From Bombyx mori (Eukaryota; Arthropoda; Insecta; Lepidoptera; Bombycidae): 64,000 bases of DNA. How positions within the stretch are numbered: the first letter of the stretch is position 1; every line of letters begins with the position of its first letter. The notes beneath the pieces are model-generated. The model was not told the origin of the DNA. It did not search any database and saw only the letters and a program-made list of their open reading frames with translations. A program made the position numbers and the translations under genes. The DNA is taken from the NCBI RefSeq assembly GCF_030269925.1, contig NC_085118.1, positions 14,939,001 through 15,003,000 of the forward strand, given 5' to 3'. Shown here piece after piece: positions 32,201 through 44,051 of this stretch.

Positions 32201-33077
32201 TCGCAACTCTTGTGAATACCATATTCATCATTTTAAGTAAATCGATGAAGTCCAAACCAAATTGGTGTACTACAGACAAATTTAAAATAACCACCCCCCT
32301 AGATTTACCATAAGAGCAAATACACATAGTACTCTTTATATTGAATTATTCGATATTGTCGTATATAGCTAATAACTGTTCTTTATTGTTTTTTTTTTTT
32401 TTGAATAAATTAATAATAAATACGATTTCTACGCGAGGATACATCTACTAGAACAAGCTTCAATTGAAAGATCAATATACATTCATATACGTATATCTGT
32501 ATCAGATCTGTATGTAGCTTGTGATTCGGAATTAAAAAAATTATCTCCTTCTTCTTGTCGAAATATTATGTTGTGAAGTACTCAAGAATATGGAATCATC
32601 TTTATTCCTATAAATTTTGTAAAACTATGCTCGTCGCAAATAAATATAAGCGAAATCTGCCTTTGGTTTCCATTTCTGAAACACATTCTCGAAATTCGTG
32701 ATCAGATGATATCGGTCTGAGGCAAACGTGATCCAATCTTGTAGCATGATTGATACATCACACTCCGCCGGCGGACAGACGCGCGACAGAAGCTATTTTT
32801 CACTTGCACGTTTTGGCCGGCTTTTCCACTTGACATGGAATTTGGTTGCATTTCTTTCCTTTTTTTACCGTCGAAAATAACAGAACGTGTTTATTTCGAA
32901 GTGATTGAGTAAAACATCGGATAGGTTAAATCGGATGCTCGAAAATAATCGATTTCCTCGCTTCTAAGTTAGTCTACATTTATCGTCTTCTCGCATTAAA
33001 ACTGTATAATCTCAAAACTTACAAATTTTACAGGAGAGTGTTTTAAAGGTTTAACATGTCATTGTGATTTTTTAAAT
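32201..33077. other. Unique DNA
   Basis: Mostly AT-rich. A CpG-rich patch at about 32762-32830 (CTCCGCCGGCGGACAGACGC) is not one of the repeats. Confidence 0.35.
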
Positions 33078-33079
33078 CT

Positions 33080-33395
33080 TATCTTATACCTTTAAACGAG
33101 CTATTCTTGTATATTTTAATATAATATAATCTGAATCTCGGAAACGGCTCCAACAATTTTCATAAAATTTAGTATACAGGGGATTTCAGGAGCGATAAAT
33201 CGATCTAGCTACAATATATTTTCAGAAAATGTTGTTTTATTCGTGTTTTCAATAATCAACTTTATCGATAATCAACTTTATGACTCTTCCCGACATCTAT
33301 TGGCAAATAATAATACTATTTTTCTTAATTGAGAGCAACTAACTGCTTTATAGACACAACAAGATGGCGTTATAAAAAAAAAACCATCATCTAGT
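33080..33395 (-). repeat. RTE-like LINE 3'-end repeat, family E
   Basis: Inverted copy. It contains CTGAATCTCGGAAACGGCTC and CAAGATGGCGTTAT. Copies are at 44052-44372, 56832-57755 (interrupted) and 61334-61619. It preserves the empty site used by the pogo-type insertion in the 56.8 kb copy. Confidence 0.8.
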
Positions 33396-33551
33396 TATAT
33401 GAATTATCTTTGCAACATTCATTTTTTATTTTTTACCAGTTACATTATCTGTCTATGAAAGTAAGATAAAATTGTGAATTAATTTTGTTAAGAGTAGTCA
33501 AAACATAGGTAAACAGCTTAAAAAGAAAAACTAAAACTAAACTACGCTCTT

Positions 33552-33773
33552 TTGACAGTATTTATGAGAAAAATACTGGTGATACCAAATGATACCGTAT
33601 ATGAGCTCAATTTTGAATATTTTAGGAAATTATACACTTTTAATGCGAAAAGACGATATGTAATACTAAAATATGCATTGGAAGAACGAAGACAGACAAT
33701 GAAATCAGCCGCGGAGCGCTCAAAAACAATCAACGAAATCTCTGCCAATTTGGGCAATGTGACATTTTGAAAA
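33552..33773 (+). other. Protein-like ORF, unassigned
   Basis: A 72-codon frame rich in K, R and E near its end (ALEERRQTMKSAAERSKTIN). The minus strand is also open here (33542-33868). No start context or domain was recognised. Confidence 0.2.
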
Positions 33774-33798
33774 TTGTTTTTTTTATTACACAACACAC

Positions 33799-34178
33799 AT
33801 TTTTTTTTATTGCTTAGATGGTTGGACGAGCTCATAGTCCACCTGGTGTTACTGGAGCCCATAGACATCTACAACGTAGAGGCGCCACCCACCTTGAGAT
33901 ACAAGTTCTAAAGTCTCAGTATAGTTACAACGGCTGCCCCACCTTTCAAACCGAAACGCATTACTGCTTCACGGCAGAAATAGGCGGGGTGGTGGTACCC
34001 ATCCGTGCGGACTCATAAGAGGTCCTACCACCAGTAAAAACCATTTATTCGTAAACATTTGTGAAGTACGTATTTCATTAGAAAAATCAGTACCTGCCCG
34101 CGGGATTCTAAAATCGACACAGTCGGAGCACTCGATACGAATGCACTGGACGTCTTATCCTGTAGGCCAAGACGACTT
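33799..34178 (-). mobile_element. Bm1-type SINE with head but internal deletion
   Basis: The tRNA-like head is present (minus strand AAGTCGTCTTGGCCTACAGG). The ATTACGCAAATTATAATTTT block is deleted between the body and CATTTATTCGTAAACATTTG. Confidence 0.92.
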
Positions 34179-34821
34179 CAATAGTGTTTGTTTTTCTGTA
34201 CTTTTCTAGTTTGGTGTGAGCATTGCACCTTTAGAGCATTACCTTCGAACAAGTCGAGATAATGGGGATTAACAAGGAAATACCTGACTTCACTTTGCAT
34301 ATTACGTATCCACAACTAAAAGCCTATTTAGATACGAATCCTTCTGGGCTTCTCGGTTGGGAAGATCAGCTGACGATCTACCAAATATTGGAACAATATT
34401 GGGTATCCGATTTTAGATCAATTCATATATCGCTCTCATTTCACGTTCTAGCGATGTCTTAATACGAGCTGTGGTCACTTAATACTAAATAACTGTGATA
34501 TTTCTGCTGATTCACTATTCATAAACAAGAAGGTATACATATTTTGTTAGAATATTGTTAGGCCATTGATTGACTGGATTGTCCAATTCACACAATATCG
34601 CTCATTAATAATTCATATCAGGTGCCTAAGCATTACATATGCATGCGGCCAAGACAAGGCACCGACTAAACAAACTTCTCAATGGCACAATATGACAAAT
34701 ACATTAGGTACTGATTAAGTTCAATCTTCGTGGTATTATGGAAACAGTGACAAACCACGTTCAGTGTTTTGATAGGTCGCAACTTACCAATAAGTAACTT
34801 CATTTCGTGTTTATATATAGT
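34179..34821. other. Unique DNA
   Basis: A 66-codon plus ORF at 34262 has no supporting evidence. Nothing else was seen. Confidence 0.35.
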
Positions 34822-35195
34822 ACTAGCTGTACCCATCCACGTCGCTGGGCATTTCAAATTAACATTATTATTTCTCACCCCCCCCCCCCCCCCTCGGTAG
34901 ACAGCGGCTTGGCTCAGCCCCTGGCATTACTGAAGTCCATGGGCGACGATAACCACTCACCATCGGGTGGGTCGTATGCTCGTCTGCCTAGAAGGGCATG
35001 AAAAAAAAAACCACAAAGATTCTCATCATTAACGCCCCCGCAACTGGTGTAAGGACTCATATAAATATTAGCCTATCCATTAAGTACATGTATTTTCTAC
35101 GTGGGTACCAAGTTTCAAATCAATCGGATGCACGGTTCGGTAGTTATAACGGAACATCCTTAAAAACCACGGTAGATTTATATATTAGTTTAGAT
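34822..35195 (+). repeat. RTE-like repeat F split by repeat D and a poly-C run
   Basis: The F repeat starts TACTAGCTGTACCCATCCAC and resumes after about 35045 (GGACTCATATAAATATTAGC). Between them lie a run of about 17 C (34876-34893) and a family D insert (34893-35010). Confidence 0.75.
34893..35010 (+). repeat. LINE 3'-end repeat, family D, inserted in F
   Basis: CAGCGGCTTGGCTCAGCCCC, CTGAAGTCCATGGGCG, tail AAGGGCATGAAAAAAAAAA. Confidence 0.85.
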
Positions 35196-35322
35196 TTTGC
35201 AAAGCCTAGATGGGAATCAACTCATGGCCTATCTGTATCGGTAATTGGGACCTATAGACTTAATGACGTGAATTGCACCGCCCTACCATTTCTGCCGCGT
35301 GCAGAGGGCGTGACAGCCGTAC

Positions 35323-35361
35323 TGGTGGTAGGACCTCTTGTAAGTCCGCAAGGGTAGGTAC
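35323..35361 (+). repeat. Short Bm1 fragment
   Basis: TGGTGGTAGGACCTCTTGTA … GGGTAGGTACCA only. The rest of the SINE is absent. Confidence 0.75.
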
Positions 35362-35654
35362 CAGATATTCCGTGCCTGAACTAAGCATTTCGCGGAAGAG
35401 CTGTAGTTGAGGAATCAAGGAGCCACGAGTTGTCGACCACTAGATGATATCAAGCGTCAGTATACGAAGGAGCCTCCAAGTTCGGGGGACACGTCGTTAT
35501 TAACATTCATGAACGACATCCAATACCGCGACGTCACGTACCGACCTAGGAAATGAGATTGATTAACAACGAACTTTGTATTCGATTTGAACGCGAACAT
35601 GTTACATCATTCAAATTTTATTCGACAAATGGATTTTTTTTCTATCTTTTGTTG

Positions 35655-35812
35655 TCACTCCTATTCTAGTGACCTCGAGGGGTCATACTAGATTCACCGG
35701 ACGAGTAGGTGAGCTCACGGGGCTCTAACCTGTGGACGTTGCTAACACAAGACCTAGCAAGAGCAGTGATTCGCAGAATCTACCACTGGATTGGAAACGC
35801 GACCCACTGAGA
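35655..35812 (-). repeat. LINE 3'-end repeat, family B
   Basis: Inverted: GGGGCTCTAACCTGTGGACG and GGAAACGCGACCCACTGAGA. It breaks off inside the GAGAAGATCC block. Confidence 0.8.
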
Positions 35813-35873
35813 ATTAAACTGTGTAGCCATCATACAACGCAAGATATTTGACAGATGCCTGAATCTCGCTTAC

Positions 35874-36003
35874 GATATTTTCAAGACAAGCTTGCATATA
35901 TGCAAGTTCCGAATAACAACATTCGGACCGTCGGTCTACCGAGCAATTACACCCGCTCGGTGGAAGTTCTTTCCTTTGCCGTATATCTCTACAAACTGCA
36001 AAC
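35874..36003. repeat. Diverged duplicate of 36731-36853
   Basis: Shares TTCAAGACAAGCTTGC, CGAATAACAACATTCG, GGTCTACCGA and TTACACCCGCTC with the second segment, in the same orientation, at roughly three-quarters identity by eye. Both lie immediately beside a Bm1 copy. Confidence 0.65.
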
Positions 36004-36004
36004 T

Positions 36005-36250
36005 TTTTTGGTGGTAGGACCTCTTGTGAGTCCGCACGGGTAGGTACCACCACTCTGCCTATTTCTGCCGTAAAGCAGTAATGCGTTTCGGTTTGAAGCG
36101 TGGGGCAGCCGTTGTAACTATACTGAGGCCTTCGAATTCATATTTTAAGGTGGGTGGTGGCTTTTACGTTGTAGATGTCTATGGGCTCCGGTAACCACTT
36201 AACACCAGGTGGGCTGTGAGCTTGTCCACCCATCTATGCAATTACAAAAA
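36005..36250 (+). mobile_element. Bm1-type SINE, 5'-truncated
   Basis: TTGGTGGTAGGACCTCTTGT to the tail ATGCAATTACAAAAAC. Confidence 0.93.
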
Positions 36251-36730
36251 CAGAAAAAAACAATAAGTTGAATATAGTATGGTTTATACTATACTATTAT
36301 TAGTAGTTATGAAGTTGCCATTTTACATTACTGGCAATTTGAAACGTTAATTATGTGAAGCTGTCAATAAATCTCAAATTGACATATGATTTTCAGTTTA
36401 GAATTAAATGATTTTCATTTTAAAAATTCAGTTACTTGTCTATTGATTATTGTTTTGTTTTCACTAAATTTGTGTCTTTTTCATTAATATGGGCACTATA
36501 AAAATACTAGTTAATTGCAGTATGCGAGTTCCATCGCGGTAACAATGTCGGACAAATACCCCACAGCATTAATGGCGTCTACGTAATAAAAAAAGGAAAG
36601 AAATAAGAAATATTTATAATAAAACGACTTTAGCTTTCTGTAAACTATACTGTATATCTAATATCTTGTTTTGATAGCTATGATAGAACAGAAAACAACC
36701 GTATTTATTTAAATCACGCTAACAACTTTT
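36251..36730. other. Unique AT-rich DNA
   Basis: No feature recognised. Confidence 0.4.
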
Positions 36731-36853
36731 TCAAAACAAGCTTGCTCATATGCCAGTTACGAACAACAACATTCGAAGCGTTGGTCTATCGACTAAAATA
36801 CCCGCTCCATGAAAGATCTGTCCTTCGTCGATCTCTGGCATATATTGCAATTG
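36731..36853. repeat. Diverged duplicate of 35874-36003
   Basis: CAAAACAAGCTTGCTCATAT, CGAACAACAACATTCG, GGTCTATCGACTAAAATACC. It is non-coding. Confidence 0.65.
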
Positions 36854-36879
36854 TCTACCTATATCAGTTCAGTTTTGAT

Positions 36880-37126
36880 TTTTTATTTATTGGTTTGATG
36901 GGCTGTCAAGCTCACAGCTCACCTAGTGTTAAGTCGTTACTTGAGCCCATAGACATCTACAACGTAAATACGCCACCCACGTTGAGATATAAGTTCTAAG
37001 GTCTCCGTATAGTTAGTTACAACGGCTACTCCACCCTTCGAACGGAAACGCATTACTGCTTCACGGCAGAAATAGGCGGGGTGGTGGTACCTACCCGTGT
37101 GTTCTCACAAGAGGTCCTATCACCAG
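36880..37126 (-). mobile_element. Bm1-type SINE, 5'-truncated
   Basis: TTTTATTTATTGGTTTGATG (tail side) to CCTATCACCAGTAG. Confidence 0.92.
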
Positions 37127-37300
37127 TAGAAAGTCCACCAGTTTCCTAGTCCCAACTCACTAGACAAATGACACGGTAAATTAAATAGAAGACTGATTTT
37201 TTTTATTTTTGTTATCACAGCTTAAATAAATGCCTGATGATTCCAAATAAAATACCATTATACGCATTACAAACAATACTTTCGATTTAAAAAAGTAACA

Positions 37301-37621
37301 TTGCAATATTGGAATAAAATAATTTTGCAATTCAATAACATCGCTAATCACAAATATAAGTCGTTTTCACAAAATTCAGCAACAGGACTTCAATTAAATT
37401 CTACATTACCGAATGCAGTCGAATCTAGTCGCGTTTTTACCACGAAATTACGATCAAACGCTACAAGCGCCCAATGTTTGTACGTAACATGCCAACATCC
37501 TACTAACGAGCTTGTTACATTCCGATCATTCTATTGTATCCGGAGAGAGCTTTCGCCTGACTTGCCTAGTCAGATTGATCGTGTCAAAATTAATGTATGG
37601 TTTAAGCTAATAATAAAATAA
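37301..37621 (+). other. 106-codon open frame, unassigned
   Basis: Open from a TTG to TAA, rich in S, N and T, with no ATG start, no domain and no splice signal recognised. Composition is protein-like in part (RSFYCIRRELSPDLPSQIDR). It could be a chance ORF or an old element. Confidence 0.18.
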
Positions 37622-37684
37622 CGGTATCTATATCTATACTTTGAGAAGCGTGGCCTATTTAATTCATAATATACAAAAAAAAGA

Positions 37685-38078
37685 TGTGTGGTGTCGTGGA
37701 ACACCAGATTGGAACGAAGTTCTTTAATTATGTAATAAAAATATAAATTTTAAGTTTTATTCGAGGTATAAAGAAAATAAAACTGGAGGTTTCGCAACAA
37801 CCCTTATTGTGTTGCATTTCATTCACGTTGGTTTGCATAAGAGTTAGTGTATTGCGCAAACGAACGCTCTGAGATCGTGGTCAATGAATGATAAAAAAAT
37901 ATGTTATTTTTTGTACGTTATTACAAAGTTAAATCGTACACTGTATGCATTACTAATTTGTACGTTATTACAGAGTTAAGTCGTACGCTGTGGACATTAC
38001 TAATAAAAATCTTACGTTACGGACGTTTTTTTCCGATTAGGGTACCCCTCCGCATCGTCCCATAAGGAACTTCGTTCC
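37685..38078. mobile_element. Non-coding element with GGAACGAAGTTCC inverted ends, second copy
   Basis: Left arm GGAACGAAGTTCTTTA (37711-37726), right arm TAAGGAACTTCGTTCC (38063-38078). The right 75 bp (AATCTTACGTTACGGA … ACCCCTCCGCATCGTCC) closely match 9752-9826, but the interiors differ. An internal GTACGTTATTACA repeat occurs twice (about 37914 and 37961). Confidence 0.65.
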
Positions 38079-38329
38079 AAAAATTATTTCACTTCGCACA
38101 GAATCACAATTTAGTTAGAACGTTCAAAGTGAATGAATCGTATTGCAATCAATGTTAATATTCTCGGTTTTGTTAGAAAATTCTCAGAAACTATTGTAGT
38201 TTGAAGTATCGTCGATTTAAAAAAAATGAAGTTACCTAATTAATTAGAGAAATAGTTTGAAAAAAAACGAGCAAACTACAGATGTCATAGAACACGAGTT
38301 AAGAATTCGGAAAGTAAAATGTATAATAC

Positions 38330-38570
38330 CCGCAAAATTGTAATTCGCGTAATTACTGGTGGTAGGACCTCTTGTGAGTCCGCGCAGGTAGGTACCACCA
38401 TCCTGCCTATTTCTGCCGTGAAGCAGTAATGCGTTTCGGTTTGAAGGGTGGGGGCAGCCGTTGTAGCTATACTTGAGAGTTGAGACCTTAGAACTTATAT
38501 CTCAAGATGGGTGGCGCATTTACGTTGTAGATGTCTATGGACCACAGTAACCATATAAGCAATAAATAAA
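38330..38570 (+). mobile_element. Bm1-type SINE, with part of the middle block
   Basis: CCGCAAAATTGTAATTCGCG, then the standard body. A small deletion precedes the tail (GGACCACAGTAACCATATAA). Confidence 0.92.
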
Positions 38571-38639
38571 TAAAAACTTAATGTTCTTTCTGAGAAATAG
38601 ATTAATCTTTTCTTGTGTGTTTTTTTTACTCGTTTAACA

Positions 38640-38960
38640 TTCGCATTCAATCAATCGTCTTGAGGCTGGTTCGTTAAAACGCGCCCGAGGCGAGGCTCCA
38701 AGTTCGACGTTTCTGGGCACTTTTTAACAAATTCCCAAAACTTTCACGACGAAAATGAATGTTGATTTCTTGCGGGTTCCCTTTTTATGAATTCCCCGTT
38801 TTGCGAAATAAGGTGGGAATCTAATAAGGATCGGGAAACGAGATCGCCCGATCTCGCTGCGTATTTTAAATATCGTTATTAAATTCTGTCCGCCCTCGTA
38901 TTTAATGAGATTTTCGCGTTTAATTAATTAGTCGAATTAATCACGATTATTGTGGATGGG
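38640..38960. promoter_or_regulatory. Candidate conserved regulatory block
   Basis: A non-repeat block with CpG-rich part (38670-38860, e.g. ACGCGCCCGAGGCGAGGCTC) followed by dense homeodomain-like sites (TTTAATTAATTAGTCGAATT, AATCACGATTATT). No ORF of note. Regulatory function is inferred from composition only. Confidence 0.22.
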
Positions 38961-39284
38961 TTTATGAATAACTATTAACAAACAGAGCGATGCAGTCCTT
39001 GAAACTAAATATTGAAAATCAGAACACATTAGAGACAAACATGATTGTTCCTAACTTGAGGTCATACGGGGTAGAAATTGCACGCCACTTCAACTCTTTT
39101 TAATTCAATTACATAATTATTTTTTTTTCTTTTCTTAGAAAAACTAGGGTTCGATAATGATAGTCTAAAGCCCCCCAGATCAGTTGTGGTCGGTCTTAAG
39201 TCATTTGGGCTTTTGCTTTTTATTGTATATTTTAGTAAGATTCCATAAATAATTTAAATTCAAAATCGACTTTTCTTTTTTCAG

Positions 39285-39337
39285 GTACTTACATCGTTTT
39301 GTCTTATCAACGTGCTTAAAATGACTTCCCTTCAACG
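39285..39337 (+). other. Possible short exon with a start codon
   Basis: TTTTCTTTTTTCAG|GTAC (acceptor ending at 39284) and CAACG|GTATGTG (donor at 39338) bracket 53 bp holding AAAATGACTTCCCTTCAACG. If used as a start, the five-codon peptide leaves phase 2, the same phase as the exon ending at 12040, so it could be an alternative first coding exon. If spliced after 12040 it would instead introduce a stop. Speculative. Confidence 0.2.
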
Positions 39338-40465
39338 GTATGTGACTTTATTATTATATTTGATAAACATCCCTTAAGCCAACCAGATTTTTCAGGCTAT
39401 ACGGAGCAGGTGGAACTACGGGTCGACATACATTTTTGAATTTACATTCACCAGGAACTTATGGCGGAAAAGGCTTCGTCATTAATTATTCTAGAGTGAT
39501 TATATACGGTGGCAAACCACATACGGATGTCTAGTTCTAAATGGAATTCCCTGTATATGGGAACCAGAGTAGTATGAGATGTATATAGACATTAAACACG
39601 CAGATAAACACGCAAAGCAAAGCGCCCTAAGTGGGAATAATCGAAAGCAAAATCTTCGGACCACCAGCCTTAACTACTGAACGATAAAGCCAGCCTGAAA
39701 AAAACAGGCTATTGTTTGTTTTGTCAAAATCTCTTGAAAATGTGTAAAGCTATACGTAGTGTGTAATGACGTGTACTTATAAATGTTAAGCTTCAGTGTA
39801 GGGGCTTCTTTATATTGTCCAATTTCCATTTTTTTTACTTTAAAATTTATTCAAACTGCATACGTCAAATTTAAGATTGTATTAATTTAATACTACTACG
39901 GGTATTGGAGTGACTCATTTTTAAAATGTTGAAAATGTTAAATATGTTCACCAAATATCTTCACAAAATGAATTATATTAGAATATTAAAAACTGATAAA
40001 GCTTATATCACTCACTTATTGGTTTCACGAGATCTTTTGAGGACTGTGGTATCTTTTTTGGAATCGTTAATAAACTTAGCACATCATGACATTCAACAAC
40101 AGAACTGATATCTCATTATGACGTTTAAGTAGGAACATTTCGATTTAAATATGGCGTTCAGTGACTATTTTAGTCATGAATACATTTATTTTCTTTGCGA
40201 TTCAATGCAAATAAAAAAAAGCGATCTACGGTTTGTCTTCGCTGTTCGGAGTCGTTGCTCGATTCTGAATGGATGTTATCAGCTGTCAAACGCAGCTGCG
40301 GTACCGGATTTAAAAAGAAAATTGCTCTTTTCCATAAATAAAAATGTAGATATGACCATAATTTTATTTGGCTTTCTGTTAGTTATTCAAATTGGCCTAT
40401 GATGTGTTTATATTAGATGCATAACTAAGACGTTATCTGGTCTCCGTTTTTATACTCAAATTGTT
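39338..40465. other. Unique DNA
   Basis: Two short plus ORFs (39926, 40151) lack support. No repeats were seen. Confidence 0.35.
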
Positions 40466-40770
40466 TTTTATTTTTATTGCTTAGATGAATGGTTACTGGA
40501 GCCCATAGACATCTACTACGTAAATGCGCCATCCACCTTGAAATATAAGTTCTAAGATCTCAATATAGTTACAACGGCTGCCCCACCCTTCAAACCGAAA
40601 CGCATTACTGCTTCGCGGCAGAAATAGGCAAGTTGGTGGTACCTACCCGCGCGGACTCCCAAGAGGTCCTACCATCAGTAATTACGCAAATTATAATTTT
40701 GCGGGTTTCGTTTTTATTACACGATGTTATTCCTTCACCGTGGAAGTCAATCGTGAACATTTGAACGTGT
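40466..40770 (-). mobile_element. Bm1-type SINE, headless, small tail-side deletion
   Basis: TTTTTATTGCTTAGATGAAT joins directly to GGTTACTGGAGCCC. The middle block is present up to CAATCGTGAACATTTGAACG. Confidence 0.92.
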
Positions 40771-41400
40771 GTATTATGGTCGCTGGTACATTATGGGCAT
40801 CGAAACATCCTTTAAATGGTTAGTTGCTATGTCGTGCTATGAAAGAGCAATAAATTATGGGAAATAAGTATCCACTCACAAAGTAAGCGTTCTGGTCGTA
40901 AACATATAAGTTGCTAATGCAGTTGATGAAAATATTTTTGTTCCCTACAAAACAGACCATAACTCAACTAGTCTGAACAAATTAAGACAACTTTAAGGCC
41001 ATAATCCCGCATTCGTTATTAACGCAATTGGTTCACGAAGTATCACTATTAGAGGTGCAATATTAAAATCGTTTAATAATAATTGATATTCATCAAACGA
41101 TCGAAATTCGATCATAATCAACAAAACTCGAGAAACTAAAAAGCGACACTAGAAAGAGACAAGTATATGTAAGATTTATCATACGAAAGAACGAGATGTA
41201 ATTTTTCTTAGAGCTTTATTTTAACTCGTGTGAATAATAATATATAATCATATAATTGATAATATTTTTTTATATTATATGTATATATTTATGACATGTA
41301 TATTATGTATCTATAAATATTATGTATGTTGCATATACACATATTATTATGTTTAAGTAATATCACCTTCACACTACACCTACTAAGGTTCATCTCTGCA
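40771..41400. other. AT-rich unique DNA
   Basis: 41230-41350 is extremely AT-rich with TATATTATGTAT-type words. Confidence 0.4.
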
Positions 41401-41404
41401 CTTC

Positions 41405-41490
41405 CCTAAGGTAGACTGTTAGAGAATGCCTATGGCACTAAGTCCGCCTTTATACTTTCTAGTATATGAAGTTATAAATAAATAAATATG
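41405..41490 (+). repeat. LINE 3' end (CR1/Jockey-like)
   Basis: GCCTATGGCACTAAGTCCGC followed by TATAAATAAATAAATATG is a widespread lepidopteran LINE 3' terminus. Confidence 0.55.
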
Positions 41491-42075
41491 CTTTTTCTGT
41501 TAATTTAGGACCAGTATCGGTCGCGTCTAGGACAATGAACATAGAGGTAGACTTCTTTCGAAGCGTCAATTAACCGTCTCCTCATAAATGCAGCACTGGT
41601 TGAGAAAATAGGCGTTTTTAAATAAAAACGTACTCTTCACGGCAAAGTGAATTTATGGGGCAGGGGAGTACAATGTCTCCAAAAACATCTTAAAGAGGGG
41701 AAAAGAGATGTATAGTTCACGGAAGTGACCCATTTAATGTTATAATTTCACTAATCTCTCGGGACGTACGGGGAAAACTTTTTTCCTGTTTATTATGTAT
41801 TGGATATAGAAACAGAGCTACTCATGTAGAAAATTCGTAACAGTAGCTAAGCTAATATATCTACTTTTTATGATAGTCATACACACACACTTAAAACTCC
41901 TTTAAGGTTCAATTTATCATTGATTATATTTTATTATTATTTTTATTATTATATACTCTATATTAATCGAAGCGCTTAAGACCCAGCCGATGTTAAGATT
42001 TTATCGAAGTCCGTAGCGAACGCCTCAATCATATTGCATAACCAATATGTCTTCTATCCTTTTCTAATACTGCTA
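41491..42075. other. Unique DNA
   Basis: No recognised feature. Confidence 0.35.
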
Positions 42076-42275
42076 CCACCACCACCCTGCCTATTTCTGC
42101 CGTGGAGCAGTAATGGGTTTCCGTTAGAAGGTTGGAGCATCCGTTGTAAAAATACTGAGACCTTAGAACTCATACCTCAAGGTGGGTGGTGGCATTTATG
42201 TTGTAGATGTCCATGGGCTCCAGTAACCGGTGGGCCGTGAGCTCGTCCACCCATCTAAGCAATAAAATAATAATA
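42076..42275 (+). mobile_element. Bm1-type SINE, 5'-truncated
   Basis: ACCACCACCCTGCCTATTTC to ATCTAAGCAATAAAATAATA. Lacks the AACCACTTAACACCAG stretch. Confidence 0.92.
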
Positions 42276-42579
42276 ATACTGTCGAATCTAGTGCGCAAGG
42301 TTTATGTCGGCGTAAAGTATAGATGTCAAGAGAGAGGGGTGCGGCAGTAATTTGCATAATATAATCAGGACAGGAGCTGATGATTCGTTGCGACCCAGTT
42401 CAGGGTCCTGGACTATAAGTGACGAGCAAGTTAAATTATGCTAACCGAACGAGCGTCGTCTTGTTTGAGATCCTTTGATTGGAAATAATTTAATAAACGG
42501 GAACTTTGATCAAAACAACGAGCTAGCACGTAAAAATTGAATCTCTAAGACAGCTCTTGTGGTCTGTGGCGTGATATTA

Positions 42580-42665
42580 ATAATAAATAATAAATAATAA
42601 AACATTTATTTCAGAAAAAATCCATAAAATAATAATAATACAATAGTCAGCACACAAACAGTTCA
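42580..42665 (-). repeat. Possible inverted LINE or gene 3' end
   Basis: On the minus strand TGAAATAAATGTTTTATTAT carries a polyadenylation hexamer and leads into an ATT-rich tail. Too short to classify. Confidence 0.3.
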
Positions 42666-42822
42666 ACAATACAAATAGAAAATGAACAATATACTAATTC
42701 AATTAATTAAATATACAAATATTAAATGGAACAGAAAACTTTTGTCGCTGGTACGAGATAGTGCCATAGATCATATTTAAAAATGAAAAGTCTAGTCTAC
42801 TATTTAAACTGTAAAATCAAAT

Positions 42823-43022
42823 CCGCAAAATTATAATTTACGTAATTACTGGTGGTAGGACCTCTTGTGAGTCCACGCGGGTTGAGGTCAGTCCACCCCC
42901 ACCCTATCTATTTCTGAGGTGAAGCAGTAATGCGTTTCGTTGTAGATGTCTATGGGCTCTAGTAACCACTTAACACCAGGTGGGCTGTGAACTCGTCCAA
43001 CCATTTAGGCAATGCAAAAAAT
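42823..43022 (+). mobile_element. Bm1-type SINE with large internal deletion
   Basis: CCGCAAAATTATAATTTACG through GAAGCAGTAATGCGTTTC joins directly to GTTGTAGATGTCTATGGGCT. About 90 bp are missing. Confidence 0.92.
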
Positions 43023-44051
43023 AAATGAAAAAAGTAGTTTTAGCTAGGTTTTCGTTTCTTTTAATTGGCATTATTTTCACCATTTGGAATATTTTACAGT
43101 ATTCCACTCGAAACTTGATGAGACGAGATGTCTGTGAATCTCGAAGACTGAAGAAAATTCTACAATGGAAAGCGAGATGCTTAATGTGTACATGGTTTTT
43201 TGATAAAAATAAAATAAAGACCATTTTAATGTCCACCAATTTGATTGGCGTATAGAAAAGTACTACAATAAATGATTAATTGCCAATTTAATTTCGCGGT
43301 GTTTTCTGATAGTGAAGGGCTATTTTGATAATATCCTGAAAAGCACACCACGCATTTTTACAACAAAAAAAAAAAATCTTACACTCTTTTCAATTCAAAT
43401 TTATTAATATTTATTTCCTATTTTTTAGTTGGATTTACTATAAAAGCGCATTTTGTTAGTTTTTTTAAACTATTATTTATTTTTCATTTTTAGTTGAACT
43501 TCAATTTCTGTTTTTTTTTTTTTTTAAATATTGAATTGTCATCGGTCCTTAATAAGTACCAAATTTCGAGTTAATCCGACGTTTTGAAAGGGGTCATCAT
43601 GTTCAAAGATTCCGTTACATACTTACATACAATACGTCTGAAACTAATAAAAGCGTATTAAAAAAAAGCGCATTGGATCTGACGCCTTAACAAAACCATC
43701 CCGACAGACTCATAATTTAAGAAGCAGTTTTCAGTTCGGATCGCATCCACACTCATTGCTCACTAAGTCTATATGCGTACTGTTATACGGAATTGAGAAA
43801 ATATATTTAAAAAAAATATTTTATTGATGAAATAAACATATTATTATAAAGATTTACGACGACAATGACGGCAACCGTGCCGTGTGGAATTAGGAATAGT
43901 ACTGACTGGATAGGGAGGGTATTGTTCTCTAATAAAGGATCTTAAGTGCTGATGCTATTCAGGAAAGGTGATGATGGAAGCAAAGCTAGGAACCAGAGGG
44001 TATCTTAACAGTACAGTACAATTACGATTTTAATTTACGGGTTATAATCTA
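43023..44051. other. Unique AT-rich DNA with a short LINE-like word
   Basis: GGCAACCGTGCCGTGTGGAA at about 43870 resembles part of a lepidopteran LINE 3'UTR. The rest is unassigned. Confidence 0.3.

Noticed and set aside
34262..34462. 66-codon plus ORF
   Set aside because: No domain, no transcript signal, and flanked by SINE and RTE sequence.
40151..40402. 83-codon plus ORF with a hydrophobic C-terminus
   Set aside because: No start, splice or homology support. Composition is compatible with chance in AT-rich DNA.
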